Shown here piece after piece: positions 1 through 12,108 of a stretch of DNA of 64,000 nucleotides; the stretch's first letter is position 1; every line of letters begins with the position of its first letter. The notes beneath the pieces were generated by a model. That model ran no database searches, was not told the DNA's origin, and saw only the letters and a list, made by a program, of their open reading frames with translations. Origin of the DNA: Galbula dea (Eukaryota; Chordata; Aves; Piciformes; Galbulidae); NCBI GenBank assembly GCA_013399015.1, contig VWZX01009189.1, positions 434,001-498,000 of the forward strand, in the 5' to 3' direction. A program made the position numbers and the translations under genes.

Positions 1-3000
1 TTGTGTGTTATTATTTTTATTCTTTTATGCTTAAAGATTCAAACAAACTTTGGGAAAATGAATTGACAGTGAGTTATAGCCCAGCCAGACCACAGGCAGG
101 AATTTCTTTTATCTAACTTCAGCCATCTCCATTGCATGCTTTTCCTCAAATACCAATTTCCTGCAGTCTCCTGTTCTGAGAAAGAGGATATGAAGAGAGG
201 ACAGTATGAAAGAGGTTTTGAAAAAAAAAAATCTCTTACCATGAAGCCAAGATGCAAAACAAAACAAAAAAATTAATATTTGATAGTATTTATGATTTCT
301 ATTTGAAGAAGTGGGCACCATTATCTGTGGAAGATGAGGAGGAAAAGCAAGTAGCAATAGAATGCAGAACACCTGGCTCTGCCAAAAAAAAAAAAAAAGC
401 AGCATATGCTCTAGCAGAACATTTTGTAGTGGTTAAAGAGAGAGAAAAGATCAAAGATCACGTACCAGCACTGTCTGTTTCCTGAGGATGATGTTTTTCT
501 ACTCAGTACACTGCAGATCTGAAGCATCCCAAGCACTAAACTTCCAGAGGAGGCTATAGAGAACTGCTTCATTTGCTTGTAAAAGGGAGTATCTGATCCA
601 TAGGACAGCACAGAGCTTAAAGAGGCAATTTCAATTTTTTATGAGATTATTAAAGACTATGAAAGATACATCAGTCTTCTTCTACAAGAATGACTGCAAC
701 CATCAGGTTTTAAAATTGATTTGGTTTTTTCTTAAGTCCCATAGCATGTTAAATATAACTGGTTGGATTGCCCAGTCTCAAGTGAGCACAACAGACTGAA
801 AGGGTGCTGTGGGAAACAGTTTTCTGACCACTGTGTAGTCTCATTCACAAAATATAGCATTTTAGAGACAACACTGAGCCAGCCATCAGATGGAGTGCAA
901 TAGATATCAAAAATAACTGGGTTTCACTTTCTGCTTGATCTTCCTTAACTGCCCAATAAAGCCTGCATGAAAGCTGCCAGGATGCAGGCAGTGTTTACAC
1001 TGGCAAGTTTACACACGGATTCCGATATTGTTTCTCACTTCATAGCTCCACAGCAATCCAGTCAGAATCCTCTCATCACTATTTCAAACTTCCTTTATTT
1101 TAAAAAGAAGTGAAGTGTTTCAGATTCTTTTTATTTATTGGCATTTAAGCTCTAATTCAATGCATTAAGACAATCATGCAACCATGATGAAATTCAGCAG
1201 AAAATTAAATACAAACAACCACACAAGGTTAACTTCCATAACCAAGCTATAACACCCTTCAATACAAAAACTCAAGACAATCACTTTAAGATCTTTCTTA
1301 ATGAATACTAGAAGTGTATTAAGCATTTTTGAGACTAATTCATAGCTACATAGAAGGTAGATTTTATAGGTATTTATTAATCTGTAGTTAACACACTATC
1401 ACCTTAATTTATCTCATTAGTTAGCTATCATTAACTTTCTGACAATATTATAGCAGAAGAAATTTAGTCACCTGCTGTCTTAAATTTTTATCTAAATACT
1501 GTGATTTCTGTTCCTAAGGAGGTATGTTCAGCTGAGGAATATTTCAGTTTAACAGTATGGAGGAAGCCAGGTTGGTAGGCACTGCAGTGAGCTGCCCACC
1601 CCTGAGTACAATGCCATACAGGAAAAGTCTAGATTATTTATATATGCTTCACAATACTGTGAGGAATATACTGACTTGTGAGAATGAAACAGTTACACAT
1701 GAATTCTCTGAAATGTCTCTTTTTAATCTTAGTCATAATGGTACCCTCTGAAGTGACTTATAAAAACTATATGACATTTTATTCATCACTGGCAATGCCA
1801 CTCCAATCCAGCAGGCAAACCACCCACTCAACCAAAATCTCACATAGAAAACACTCACACAACACAATGTATATTGTTTTTTTCATAGCTTCCTGTCTCA
1901 GAATAAGACTTGCTAGCATGTAGTCTACCAAAATCAGAAGTTTTCATACCTTTCTCTATTAATCCTGAATTTGTATCAAATACTGTTTTTTAAACCACAA
2001 GAACGCTATACAAGGCCAGAGGTTTTGAGTCTTACTAAAGATAAAAGACTAAGAATACTGAGTGAACTGGCAGTTTTGCCTGTTATTAATTCCTAGTTTG
2101 GGTCGAATTGCCTGTTTGGTTTTTTTCTTAGTTTATTTCCAAACCACTGAAGGATTAGCTCAAGCTTATAAGCCATTTTAAACAAAAAGCGATTTCTCTA
2201 TAATTGCTAAGTAATACAATTACTGATGGCTTCCTTCTGAACTGAAAAAAAGGAATTCTTTTGAACAAGAGTTTGCTTTTACAGCATGCCTGTTCTGATT
2301 ATAGGGTTTTTATGGCCCAGTAACAATGAAGAAAGCATTTAAACTGGTTTTACCATTTATAATATTAAGTAATTTTTATTACATATAATGTGTAATTCAT
2401 TGAGGGCCAATCTAGTTTTCTTTCTCACTCAAAGAAAAATAATGGAGAAAAAAAAATCTTTAAAAGGTTTATGGAAGGCAAAAAAAGAAAGGAAAAAAAA
2501 GGCCAAGAGAGCCAAAACAACCAACCAATCTGGACTACAACCTACAGCAATAAGATTCTCCAATTAAGAGTTTTCCTAAGGTATTTTCATGGGCAGATTG
2601 TTTTTATAATTTGCTTAAACAGGATAACAACATTTTGGTCTGAAACATTAGCAGTAGAATATTAACATTGAGGTACAGTTCACTGTGTAAAAGAGTAACT
2701 CTCCATCTACTTCATCAGTAATCTTGGCAGCCACAACCCTAAATCTGTGCCAAACATAATTTGCATGGAAAATCTTCTGCTAGTTCCAGGTAAAAATGTG
2801 GGGAAGCCACACTGCAATAAGAGTCAGCCAGAACTGCAGTTCTTCCTCATTTTTTAAAAAACAGATTCTACCTAGTGACACAGAACAATTTATTTACTAA
2901 TTTAGCATAAATCAAGTCAAGAAAAAAGATAAGAGAGAGGAAAGGGGGATAAAAGGTCTTGTGGGCTTTAGGATCTTACTAATTTATTAGGATAGTTTGT

Positions 3001-5988
3001 TAGTTAATATAAAGCAGTGGAAAAGCACAAAGAAAACCAGTACTTCACAGCAAATGGCCTTGATCTATTGTCTTCAATAAGGATTATAAAACAGTACATG
3101 AGCAAAACCAAGAGTATTTTGAAAACTGAATTTTGGCAAGCTCTTCCAGACTCACCTTTTTCATTGCAATTCCTTTTAAGCTACAGAAATGGCATGAACT
3201 ACTTCATATGAAATTAAGAAGAAAAGATATTGCACCAACATGAACTGTAAAGGTACTCCAACCTTCCACATTCTCAACCCACACAACAAGTGGTGTAAAA
3301 GATAAACTATAACCTCAAATCAAATAGACCTATCATCTTAACCAGAGTTTGAAGCTTAAGCAAACACAAGATAAATACCAGGTTGTTGAGACTTGTAATA
3401 AAGCCAAAATGCCCTAAAATAGTCAGAAAAACCACAGGAGAGAGGTTCATTAAGAACTAAGAATTTAAGCTTCATCCAAAAAATTATTACTGCTTTAACA
3501 GGAACTAATGAGTTCCAAATAAAAACACAGAAGGAACACAAAGGTATTGAAACCACCTGCACTGTAATGCCCTTTAGCACCCTAGTCCTGGCAATTGAAA
3601 CAAAAGTAAATACTACTCTAGCTAGTTCCCATTAGCTCTGTTTGTTTAAAACTCATTAAGTCCAAAAAGTCAATGCACATCCTTAGGATTCAAAAATTAT
3701 GGACTCAATACAGAAGTAATTGATAAGACAAACACTGAAATAATCACTGGTAGTATCACTTAGAAGTTGTAATTTAACAGACATCCATAATTTTTACATT
3801 ACTGGCACTTTTTTCCACTACTGACATGAAAGGTCTCCTTTCTCCACCAAATCAGTGCAGAGCTGTTGCTCACTTGACCTTAGTCAAGTACCAAGTGCAA
3901 GCAGATCACTGCAAGTTATGTCACCAAGTTCCTATCTTTTACATATTTAAAGATCTTGAATTACTTTTTAAGCCAATTCACAACTTCCAAAGCTACAAAT
4001 ATCCTCTTAGAGCATCTGAAAACTAAGAACTACTTTAGAGTTAAAATTTTTATACAACCTTCATGCACTGTTGAAAAAAAACCAGATTTCAGCTAGAGGT
4101 TGATTTATGCTCTTCTGCACTTGTAATTTCCTTCCTGAGACATCAGCTCATAGTGTGCACATACTTGCCTTACAAAATTATTGCTATGTTAACTCCTAAT
4201 TATATAAGCTAACTTGCTTCTAACACAAGTATGAAGACACATTAAGGTATGCAATGCAATTTTTTTTCTCCTCCTCCCTTTCTTTCCGTCGCCAGTTGAT
4301 GGATTTCTCATCCTCCTACCAAGGACTATCAGCATCCTAAACCTGTAAAATGTCTGGATACCTTAACAATTAGATTAAATATATGTATACATTTCTAGTT
4401 CTTTGGCCCCTTGGGCACAGCTGGAATTCCAAGCTTCTACAACCTGAAGAACAGAAATTGTATCTGGAACAGCACCTGTTTTCCCTCTGTCTCATTACAG
4501 GACAGTGGGAAGGGCGAGATACGTCCACTCTGTGCCTCACTCAGGGTGTACACCCAAAGACATGGAAGCTCTCACTGTAAGCCCATATACTCCTTTTTTT
4601 CAAGGGAACTCAGGGCTGTGCAACTGAAAGGTCATGTCTTTAGTGGTTGCCTCTATTTCCAGTTCTCCTAGTAAATCAAAAAGAATTTACCCATCTCAGG
4701 ACATTTTTCAAATCAACCCAGGTAAGCTGTCAAGAATGCAGTCTTTTAACGTCCTTACAGAACAGAAAACTGAACTGCACATGTGTATTAGCAGCACTGT
4801 CCTCCCCCAAACGCTGTCTGGGATTTCTTCTTTCACTGTACCGGAAGGGCAAACATTTAGCAGGATTTTCTACTATATCAAGTCTTTTTTTGAAGTTGAA
4901 TCACTGTGAATTCATTTGAATTCCCTCTGCTGCCTGACAATAGCTGAAAGTTCCTGTCTGGTAACTGTCTTCCCTAGATAACTCCATTCAAATGTGAATA
5001 GTTCTTTTAGGCTGTATTATCTGACCAGCACCTCTTACTTCTGGTGTTTTCCTTCCCTTTCTTCCCCTACAAAATTGCCTGAGCTCAACTCAGTGGTTAC
5101 TGAATATTTTAAAATCGTTCATATTTTTCATTACATAAGAATTCCTCACAATATCCATAAAAGAATATGTTTTTTTCTTTCCAGGTTACTGAGTAGATCT
5201 CTAAGTCTGGCAATTTGGAAAATCACAAACTTTCTGATAAACTCCAAGACATCTAGCAACGGTGCACTTTTCCTTTGCTGTTTTTTGTTTGCTTGTTGGT
5301 ATTTTTAGGGGGAGGGTTTGTTTGGTTTAGGTTTTTTTGAAACCAACTGCTGTAAACTTTTCCACAAGATTCTACCTAAAAAACTGAATTGATTTTTATT
5401 TTTTGTGATATCTCATCCTAAAGGCAAAAGCAGAACCATCCCAAAGGCAAAACAGAATACAAACAAGTGCAAAAACTTAGTTTGCTTCCAGAGAGACCAA
5501 TAAAAGTACTGTAAAACAGTAGGAACAATGCCGTGGCAGTAGAACCAAGCTGTCTTGCTCCATAAAAAGGCATGTCTAACTGACATTGATCCACCACAGT
5601 ACACCCAGAGCCTGGGGAGTATTAGGTGTGTCTGTCTCAGAGCTGCCTGTACATATTCACTAGAGTTTTACATCAGCAAGGCACATGTGAAAACAGAAAC
5701 TGATTTATCCATGGATTGCCTTCATCTGTTGTTGTTTGTTGAAGTTGCAGTGGCACATAGACATCTTTGAGGGAATTGGTGTGACTAAAACTAACAACAA
5801 AGTTTCTACTTAAAAATTACATGTTGGCTTATTGCAATTTTGAAATTGCTTTTTCCTCCCTCAGCTGTCTGCTCTGCTTGTTTGTTCTGCTAGCAGAGAT
5901 GGGCCTTGACAGATATATAGAATCTAATTCCTGTTTAAGAACCTCTTACTACATCACTCATTATGTATTTTTATAACAAGTACCATAC
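1..5988. other. Non-repetitive AT-rich DNA, probably intronic (minus-strand gene)
   Basis: No long open frame and no recognisable transposon is visible. The plus strand is generally richer in A and C than in T and G, as expected for introns of a minus-strand transcript. Short homopolymers occur (A runs near 225 and 385). The only pieces I would single out are the candidate minus-strand exon at 466-615 and two weaker splice-bounded open segments at 1,950-1,982 and 3,156-3,201. The rest shows nothing I can assign. Confidence 0.45.
466..615 (-). CDS. Candidate internal coding exon (150 nt), gene unknown
   Basis: On the minus strand a pyrimidine-rich acceptor (TTGCCTCTTTAAG) precedes 150 nt. These are open in one frame and end at a CTG|GTACGT donor. 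The translation begins SVLSYGSDTPFYKQMKQFS and continues through a serine- and leucine-rich stretch to NRQC. The exon starts with the last base of a codon and ends after two bases, so it adds 50 codons without changing the frame. It is phase-compatible with the candidate exon at 12,028-12,108. I do not recognise a family. A chance open frame of this length is quite possible in 64 kb, so this is a proposal and not an established exon. Confidence 0.25.
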
Positions 5989-6119
5989 CTCACTGACAAT
6001 TCTCTCAGACAATTCCCTATCCATTTTTTGACTACAGAATATCCCAGGATCTATACCAGAAACCTCTTTTATGGTGGGAAGGTAAACATATTCAGAAGCA
6101 GAACCAGCATGAACAACAC
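5989..6119 (-). CDS. Candidate internal coding exon (about 131 nt), gene unknown
   Basis: The minus strand reads an acceptor-like tract (GGGTTTTTTTCTGTGTGGTGGAG), about 131 open nucleotides, then a GAG|GTATGG donor. The translation contains SEYVYLPTIKEVSGIDPG followed by a CSQKMDRELSERIVSE stretch. That is charged, low-repeat sequence of the kind seen in real proteins, but I match it to no family. The 5' boundary is uncertain because the acceptor is G-interrupted. Its phase (two bases in, zero out) does not directly join the candidates at 466-615 or 12,028-12,108, so other exons would be needed between them if all are real. Confidence 0.22.
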
Positions 6120-9100
6120 CTCCACCACACAGAAAAAAACCCCCACAAACAAACAAAAATAAAAACACAAAAACCCCCACTACAAAGCAGGTAGTATGTA
6201 AATGAGGAGCAGTAGCAAGGTCAGCCTTGGTACAAGAGAGATTACCCCTAAATGGATTCCACTCCAGATCAGTGTGGCTACATCAACAGCCAGAACATAA
6301 CTGGATCAGGAATTCAAGCAGAGCTAGTAGCTAGTCAGTAGCTACACTAAGAGCTGGGGTCTCTACCATACAAGTGATAGCTCAAATCAGCACCCACTTT
6401 TCTTCACTACAGAAACTCTCTAGCACAGGATAACAGAATGAATATGTGTTTTATGAATTCTGTAAAGAGCTTAGCAATTAAGGAAGAGAACAGCTGGGGC
6501 TTCCAGCAGAAGATAAAACTAATGGTAAGTTTACAAATGCCTGTGAACATTTTGCAAGTGTAAGTACAATTCAGCTTTTACATTTGTTTCAGATTAAAAA
6601 AAATAGTGAGAATTATCCCAAGACTCAAAGGACTCAAACATGGTGTGATTGGTCAAATTCAGACCATATACTGGGTGGGGAGTTGTCGATATGACATGAT
6701 TGGGATCAAGAACTGCAGTAACACTGACAAGAATGAGCTATTTTGCAGCCTGCAAAACCACTGCTCAACTGCTCAGCCTCTTACCATTTTGGTTGCACAT
6801 ATATTCCTTCAGTGATACACATACCATAAATACACAACCATAAAACTCCACTTGCCTGAAATTTTGGTAAAGCTCATTGTGAATCTTAGGGATACAAGTT
6901 ACTAAATTTGTTTTGCTTTTCCTCTGTTTGAGCATTTGTTCAAAACATCATGATTCAATACGGGGTTTTTGCAATACCCAAAATTATAACCAATGTAGTA
7001 TCTTGTAGTGAGACACAAATACAAGGAATAAGCTGCTAACAACCTTAAATCTAAGTTTAAAAAGTAAGAAACACCTAATTGTAGCTTTTAGCTTCTTTAT
7101 ATAATCTGTCTAAATGACTATCTGGTAAATTTACAGTAACATATTATAGGTAAATTGGTTCTTTTCTTCCTTCTCACTTTTCAATTTTTCTCTTTCTTTC
7201 TTAAAAATCAGAACCCACTTTATGCTGTAAGTTGAAGAGCTCTTTCTTCCAACATCAACCTTCACTTGTGAAAATTCCATCTGGGAAACCTTTGTTTTAC
7301 ACTTTCATCATTATTTATTTCTAAAGAACACCAACAAGTGAAGCTAGTATAACCAGTGTTGACTTCCTTATATCTACATCAGCCTGACAGAACATCTCAG
7401 ATCAGTATGAGATTAATTGAAATCTGTTACTGACTCTGAAGCCTAAAGATGGCAATTTAGATGCCAACATTAGCTAACTTGATTTTAATGTTAACATACA
7501 ACAACTCTGACAAATGAATTGATGACACGTACAAATTTCTGACATCTGTAACTTTGGACAGCAAATGGAGTTGACAAATGGATCTGATGGCAAATATTAT
7601 GTGACTCCATAATTAAGGATGTACTGATGTTTGCACTGGAACTGCACTGGACCAACAGCAAATTTTCCACTGACTTGAATACTAGGAAGCTATTTTCAGT
7701 TATGTGAAGTACATGCAAGTTCAATCACTAAAACCCTCTACAATCTGATTTAGTGTTGTTCTTAACCTATTTCATATAGGTGCAAAGCAGAATCAAGACA
7801 CTGAGTCAGACACTAATCCATCTTTGATAAATAAGCAACGAATAGTTGAATATTGACCTCAATTATACTAATTACTGACCAAAATCAGTTTCATGAATAT
7901 TCTATAAAAGTTGACATCTTATAAAAACTGTTCACTAGTTTAATTAAAATTAATTGTTCTAATGATTCAAAAAATATGAGAATGAGTATTTAAGTATTTC
8001 AATTTCTCACTATGACAAATACAAACAGAACTTGTTTTCTATACCTGAAGAGATCTGTTTTCCTCATTATTTCTGTAACATGTTACCTTTCCACATTTAA
8101 CTCCCCATCAGAAACAGGGGACTTTACCCCACTGTGTAAAGACATAGAACAAAAAATAAGAGGCAAAGAACATACTAAAAAATTCCAAAGAGTTCTTTTT
8201 AGACCCCTTTTTAAAGATGCAAGTTCAATAACATTTATGCTTACACTTTGATTAGCTTCATTCATTAAGTAAAGCATTTCATCAAAAGTTTAGGTCCAGT
8301 TGATCTCCCTGACACAGGCAGGCATCATTAGACAGTCCCAGTGCAAGTTCAGCCTTGCACACATCATCATGGGTGACTGAGGCACACAAAGAACATACCT
8401 TTCACCACAGGAATCTAATATGGGCTATGATACACAGTCCAGAAGCTCTTGTACAGCAGTTTGCTTACTCAAACAAGTATGGCTGTGAGGCTGGAAAGTA
8501 GCCACAATGCTACAGCAGGAACAGTGCTGAAGGGCAAGGAAAAGGGAAGCAGGGACTAATTTGGAAGGTTTATGTGCCTTTAGCTCCTCTATAATTCCAA
8601 AGCTGATCTTAAGTACAAATTTAAATAATATTGTGAACTGGGCAATAGTCCTTCTGAGTCTATAAAAAACCCCAAAGGTCCTATGAACAGTCACTTTTCT
8701 GTCCCATTTTTGGATTTCACCATTCAATTTGCCATTCCTAAGATCTAATCACAGATTATCTAGTTATAAAAGCATCTTCAGTGAGTACTATTTACATACA
8801 GGAGGAATCTTCATCTATAGAATTCTGGTCCCTCTCTATCTATACTGCCCATAATAACTGTGCTTGAGATGGGTCACTGGAATTTAGCAAACGAAGAATA
8901 CAATCACAAAGATTCTCTCCATTATGCTTTCTGCAAATGTAATAACCTAATACTACAAGTCAAAATTCTGCTGCATTATAATCAGCAGTCTATATATGTT
9001 TTTCTAAAATAAAACCTTTCCAGAAAGTGCATTGCTGATAGATGCTCTTGGTCTCCTCTAGGCATTTTGGGGGACGGAGAGAAGTGCACTGTTCTCACGA

Positions 9101-11323
9101 GTACAGATGAGAGGGAAAATTAGGATTCCAAGGTGTCAGTCAAATTTATTTCTTATTTCTTGGAATATCTAGCATAATCCACTGAACAGACTGGTGCAGA
9201 TCTAAGTTTTGAACCTTCTAACATCCAAAACCAGACCATAGGGGAGAGAAATGGCTTAACAATAAAAAAACCCTATCTGATTCCTTTAAAAATCAGAATT
9301 GTCAACAATAACTATCCTCCTATTAAAGAAAATACACTTCAAACTATTCTACCTTCACTGGCCACATTCTTGTTTCATTTGAAGAAATATAATCCTATTT
9401 TTATGTATGACCTTTACAGCCTCTTTGTCACAGCTCAGCAACAACTTTCTTTCCATACAACATTCAACCAGGAAAACCACAATAGAAAATGTCAAAAATT
9501 CATATAAATAATAGCAATTCTACAAAATGTTTAATTTAGGCTTTTCCATTTCTCAAATTAATACTGGACTCAACTTTCAGGCAGCTGAACACACAGAAAG
9601 CACAGGCAGACCAAGATACTGAAAACACCCTAATTTTACGGGCATTAACAATATAGCCACTGTGCCATGTCAAACGCTACTCATTCGAGTTACAGCTAAC
9701 TGATATTTGATTATTACAAAAGATTTTGCTCTTGTGTATATTAGCTTAAAGATTGACAATTTTAAGGGCCTCACAACATTCATCTTTCTAAATGAAAAAT
9801 AAATCTGTGAATCTCCATAAAAGCCATGAGAAAAAGCTAGTCTAAGCGATCGTAAGTTTTTTAATCACAGCAGTAAATACTTTTGATAAATACTACACTA
9901 CACTTACTCTCAGTTGAGTTTGAAAAAGCTGTTGCTAATCTTATTCATTGAGAACTCCAGTTTTACAGAAGATGTATCTACTGAAAGAACTGTGGCATTT
10001 AAAATAAGGGTAAGGTTCCACATAACTTTTCCTCAGTGGCAATGCCAACTTAAGGATTTTCCATTCCTCTGACTCTACTACTCACCCTTGTTCCCATTCT
10101 GCCTTTCACTTATACTGCACAACTCTTTGTAGGGCTGCATTGTGAATGTGACTGGGGAACAAATCCACATTGGGAAAGAAAAAGAAAAAGAAACAAGAGA
10201 AAGATTAAACCAAACCAGCTCCCTGATTCAGGTTAGAGTGTACTCCCAGAATGAGCAACGGTAGGCATAAGCAGACTGGGTAATAATAGCATAAGAAACG
10301 TTACTGCTGAACCCAACTTAAGGTAAAACTGGGATTAAAAAACTGACAAACATTCCAGAAATTTTATGTTTTAAGCTTCCAGTATTTTAATTAGAGTTCT
10401 TGTTTTAATTCATGTTATTAATAAAAAATTCTAAACAATATTTTTACCATTTATTCTTTCTATTAAAAAAACCCATTCATTCTCATCCCTCTCAAACAAA
10501 ACATCTGTACATGTGCATCACACGAACATCGAAGTGGTACTAGAAGGGAAGAGCCCTTAAAGATATCTCAGCTTTTAATATTTACCTCATCTTCTTTTTC
10601 CTTCCATAGCCATACATGGCTTAAGACCACTTCCCACCCCTCTTAAATTACTAAACCCACATAGAATTGCATGGAAACCTTTCACCAAGTTTCTATCCTT
10701 GACCAAACCCACCATTATAAACACTGCTGCTTATCTATTCTACTTGATAGAGTGGATTGACATTTTCATAGAATGCTAATATTTAAATGACAAAAAATTA
10801 CAGAATATTATTAGAATTTGTTATGAAAAAAGGAACATGAAACATACTACTTTAATATCTGAAAAGCCAAAACTCTGCTAAGCTATTCACATTTTCATCA
10901 TGCCTTCATTGTACTTTTCTATGGATTAATTATAAAAATCTTGTGCAACTCTAACTGTGGCTTCTGCAATTATTATATTTCAGTAAAGCAAACACCATTC
11001 TTTAAAAAAATACTTAATGGAACAATTAAACAAACGTTCAAAACAAAAGGCTGTTACAGTAACACAGAACACCCTGTTCTTCACCCTTTGAATTTTGAAA
11101 ACATGATGTTGCCAATACTGCTGTACCATACCATACAACAATTTTAGATTATGGTTGATTGGGACCATGAAAAAGTACCACTAACAAAATGAGCTTCGTA
11201 GAAGTGAAATAAATCAGGGGGTGTTGCAGAAATATAAGAAACAAGCCATAAAATCAGAAAAAAATCTTTAAGTATGTTTCTTTCCCCAGACCTGAGTTCT
11301 GTGTTTGTGCAGTGTGTGCTTAC
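6120..11323. other. AT-rich presumed intronic DNA, no gene seen
   Basis: A C/A-rich low-complexity stretch lies at about 6,120-6,180. Otherwise no repeat family, RNA gene or long open frame is evident. Splice-like, partly open minus-strand segments occur near 6,785-6,855 and 8,470-8,527. They are no better than expected by chance and are listed among the rejected items. Confidence 0.4.
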
Positions 11324-11402
11324 CAAGCTGTCTAGCTGAAGGTTCAGACCCAGTATTTCCATAGAAATACTGGTTCACAGTTAATACAATTATATTGTAT
11401 TT
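11324..11402 (-). CDS. Weak candidate coding exon (79 nt)
   Basis: The minus strand shows GACTCTGTAG as a possible acceptor, then 79 nt open in the first frame, then a good TTG|GTAAGC donor. The translation includes QYFYGNTGSEPSARQLG. The acceptor has a poor pyrimidine tract and the segment is short, so an accidental open frame is about as likely as an exon. I recognise no family. Confidence 0.13.
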
Positions 11403-11832
11403 CTACAGAGTCTTCCATAACTTTTAATAACCTTTACATCTTAAATTGTTAATTGAGGTAAAAAATGTGGGCCATACATTTAGATTATAGAGCACACTCT
11501 GTACAGCTACACAGAGCCTCTCACACAGAAAGATGCAGACATCCAACCACACAAAATATACACAATAATTTTGAAGCTTCCTAGAAATTCTGAGCTTGCT
11601 CCATATGCATGACTCAAATATAGACAGAAGTCCACTAAATAGCTTGCTAAAATATTTGACTTTCTACATAGCAAATACTGAAGTCGCACAAAATGTCCAG
11701 TGGCATGCAAAAGTAAATTTAGCTTTTCTCAAGAGCACATTTAATGTCTCTGGGACTGTCTAGCATGCAGAAGCCCAGCTCTGATTACCAACCAGTAGCT
11801 GTGTTCAAAAATATTGGGCAAATACAAGAGAA

Positions 11833-11895
11833 ACACAGATATAGATATACACAAACGTGTGTATGTGTGTGCTTCTCCATAAATATAGATATGTA
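11833..11895. repeat. Degenerate AC/GT and AT-rich microsatellite
   Basis: Alternating purine-pyrimidine stretches are visible: ATATAGATATACACAAACG followed by TGTGTATGTGTGTG, then ATAAATATAGATATGTAT. The array is imperfect. It is simple-sequence DNA with no sign of coding function. Confidence 0.7.
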
Positions 11896-12027
11896 TCTCT
11901 CCAAAAAGAAAAAAAATCCATGAAGATGAGAACAAGCTGAGGAATCCTGACCACACATAGCATTATACTGACACAAGTAAGACTTTAACCCTCTGCAGTT
12001 AATAGAGTAAGTTAAATTTATGCTTAC

Positions 12028-12108
12028 CTGCCAATTTGTTTTCTGAGAATTAGTACCTGCTCAAGACCTGAATTAAGTTCCCCCAAGGCCTTAGAGCAGT
12101 CAGCATGT
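12028..12108 (-). CDS. Candidate internal coding exon (81 nt), well-formed splice sites
   Basis: On the minus strand a strong pyrimidine-rich acceptor (TTCCTTTACCCTTGCTCAG) precedes exactly 81 nt, which end at a GGCAG|GTAAGC donor. Only one of the three frames is open. It reads HADCSKALGELNSGLEQVL and then an ILRKQIG stretch, an amphipathic leucine-rich helix-like sequence. Entry and exit phases are the same (last base in, two bases out), so the exon could be skipped or included without a frameshift. It can join the candidate at 466-615 in frame. Both splice sites are good, which makes this one of the best internal candidates, but I cannot name the protein. Confidence 0.33.

Noticed and set aside
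1950..3201. Two short splice-bounded open pieces (1,950-1,982 and 3,156-3,201, minus)
   Set aside because: At 33 and 46 nt they are too short to separate from chance, despite a good GTGAGT donor for the second.
6785..6855. 71-nt minus-strand segment between splice-like sites
   Set aside because: Two of the three frames are open, so openness carries no information.
8470..8527. 58-nt segment after a superb acceptor (CCCTTTTCCTTGCCCTTCAG) on the minus strand
   Set aside because: Short, with a weak GA|GTAAGC donor; two frames contain a stop and the third gives an uninformative peptide. Left unresolved.
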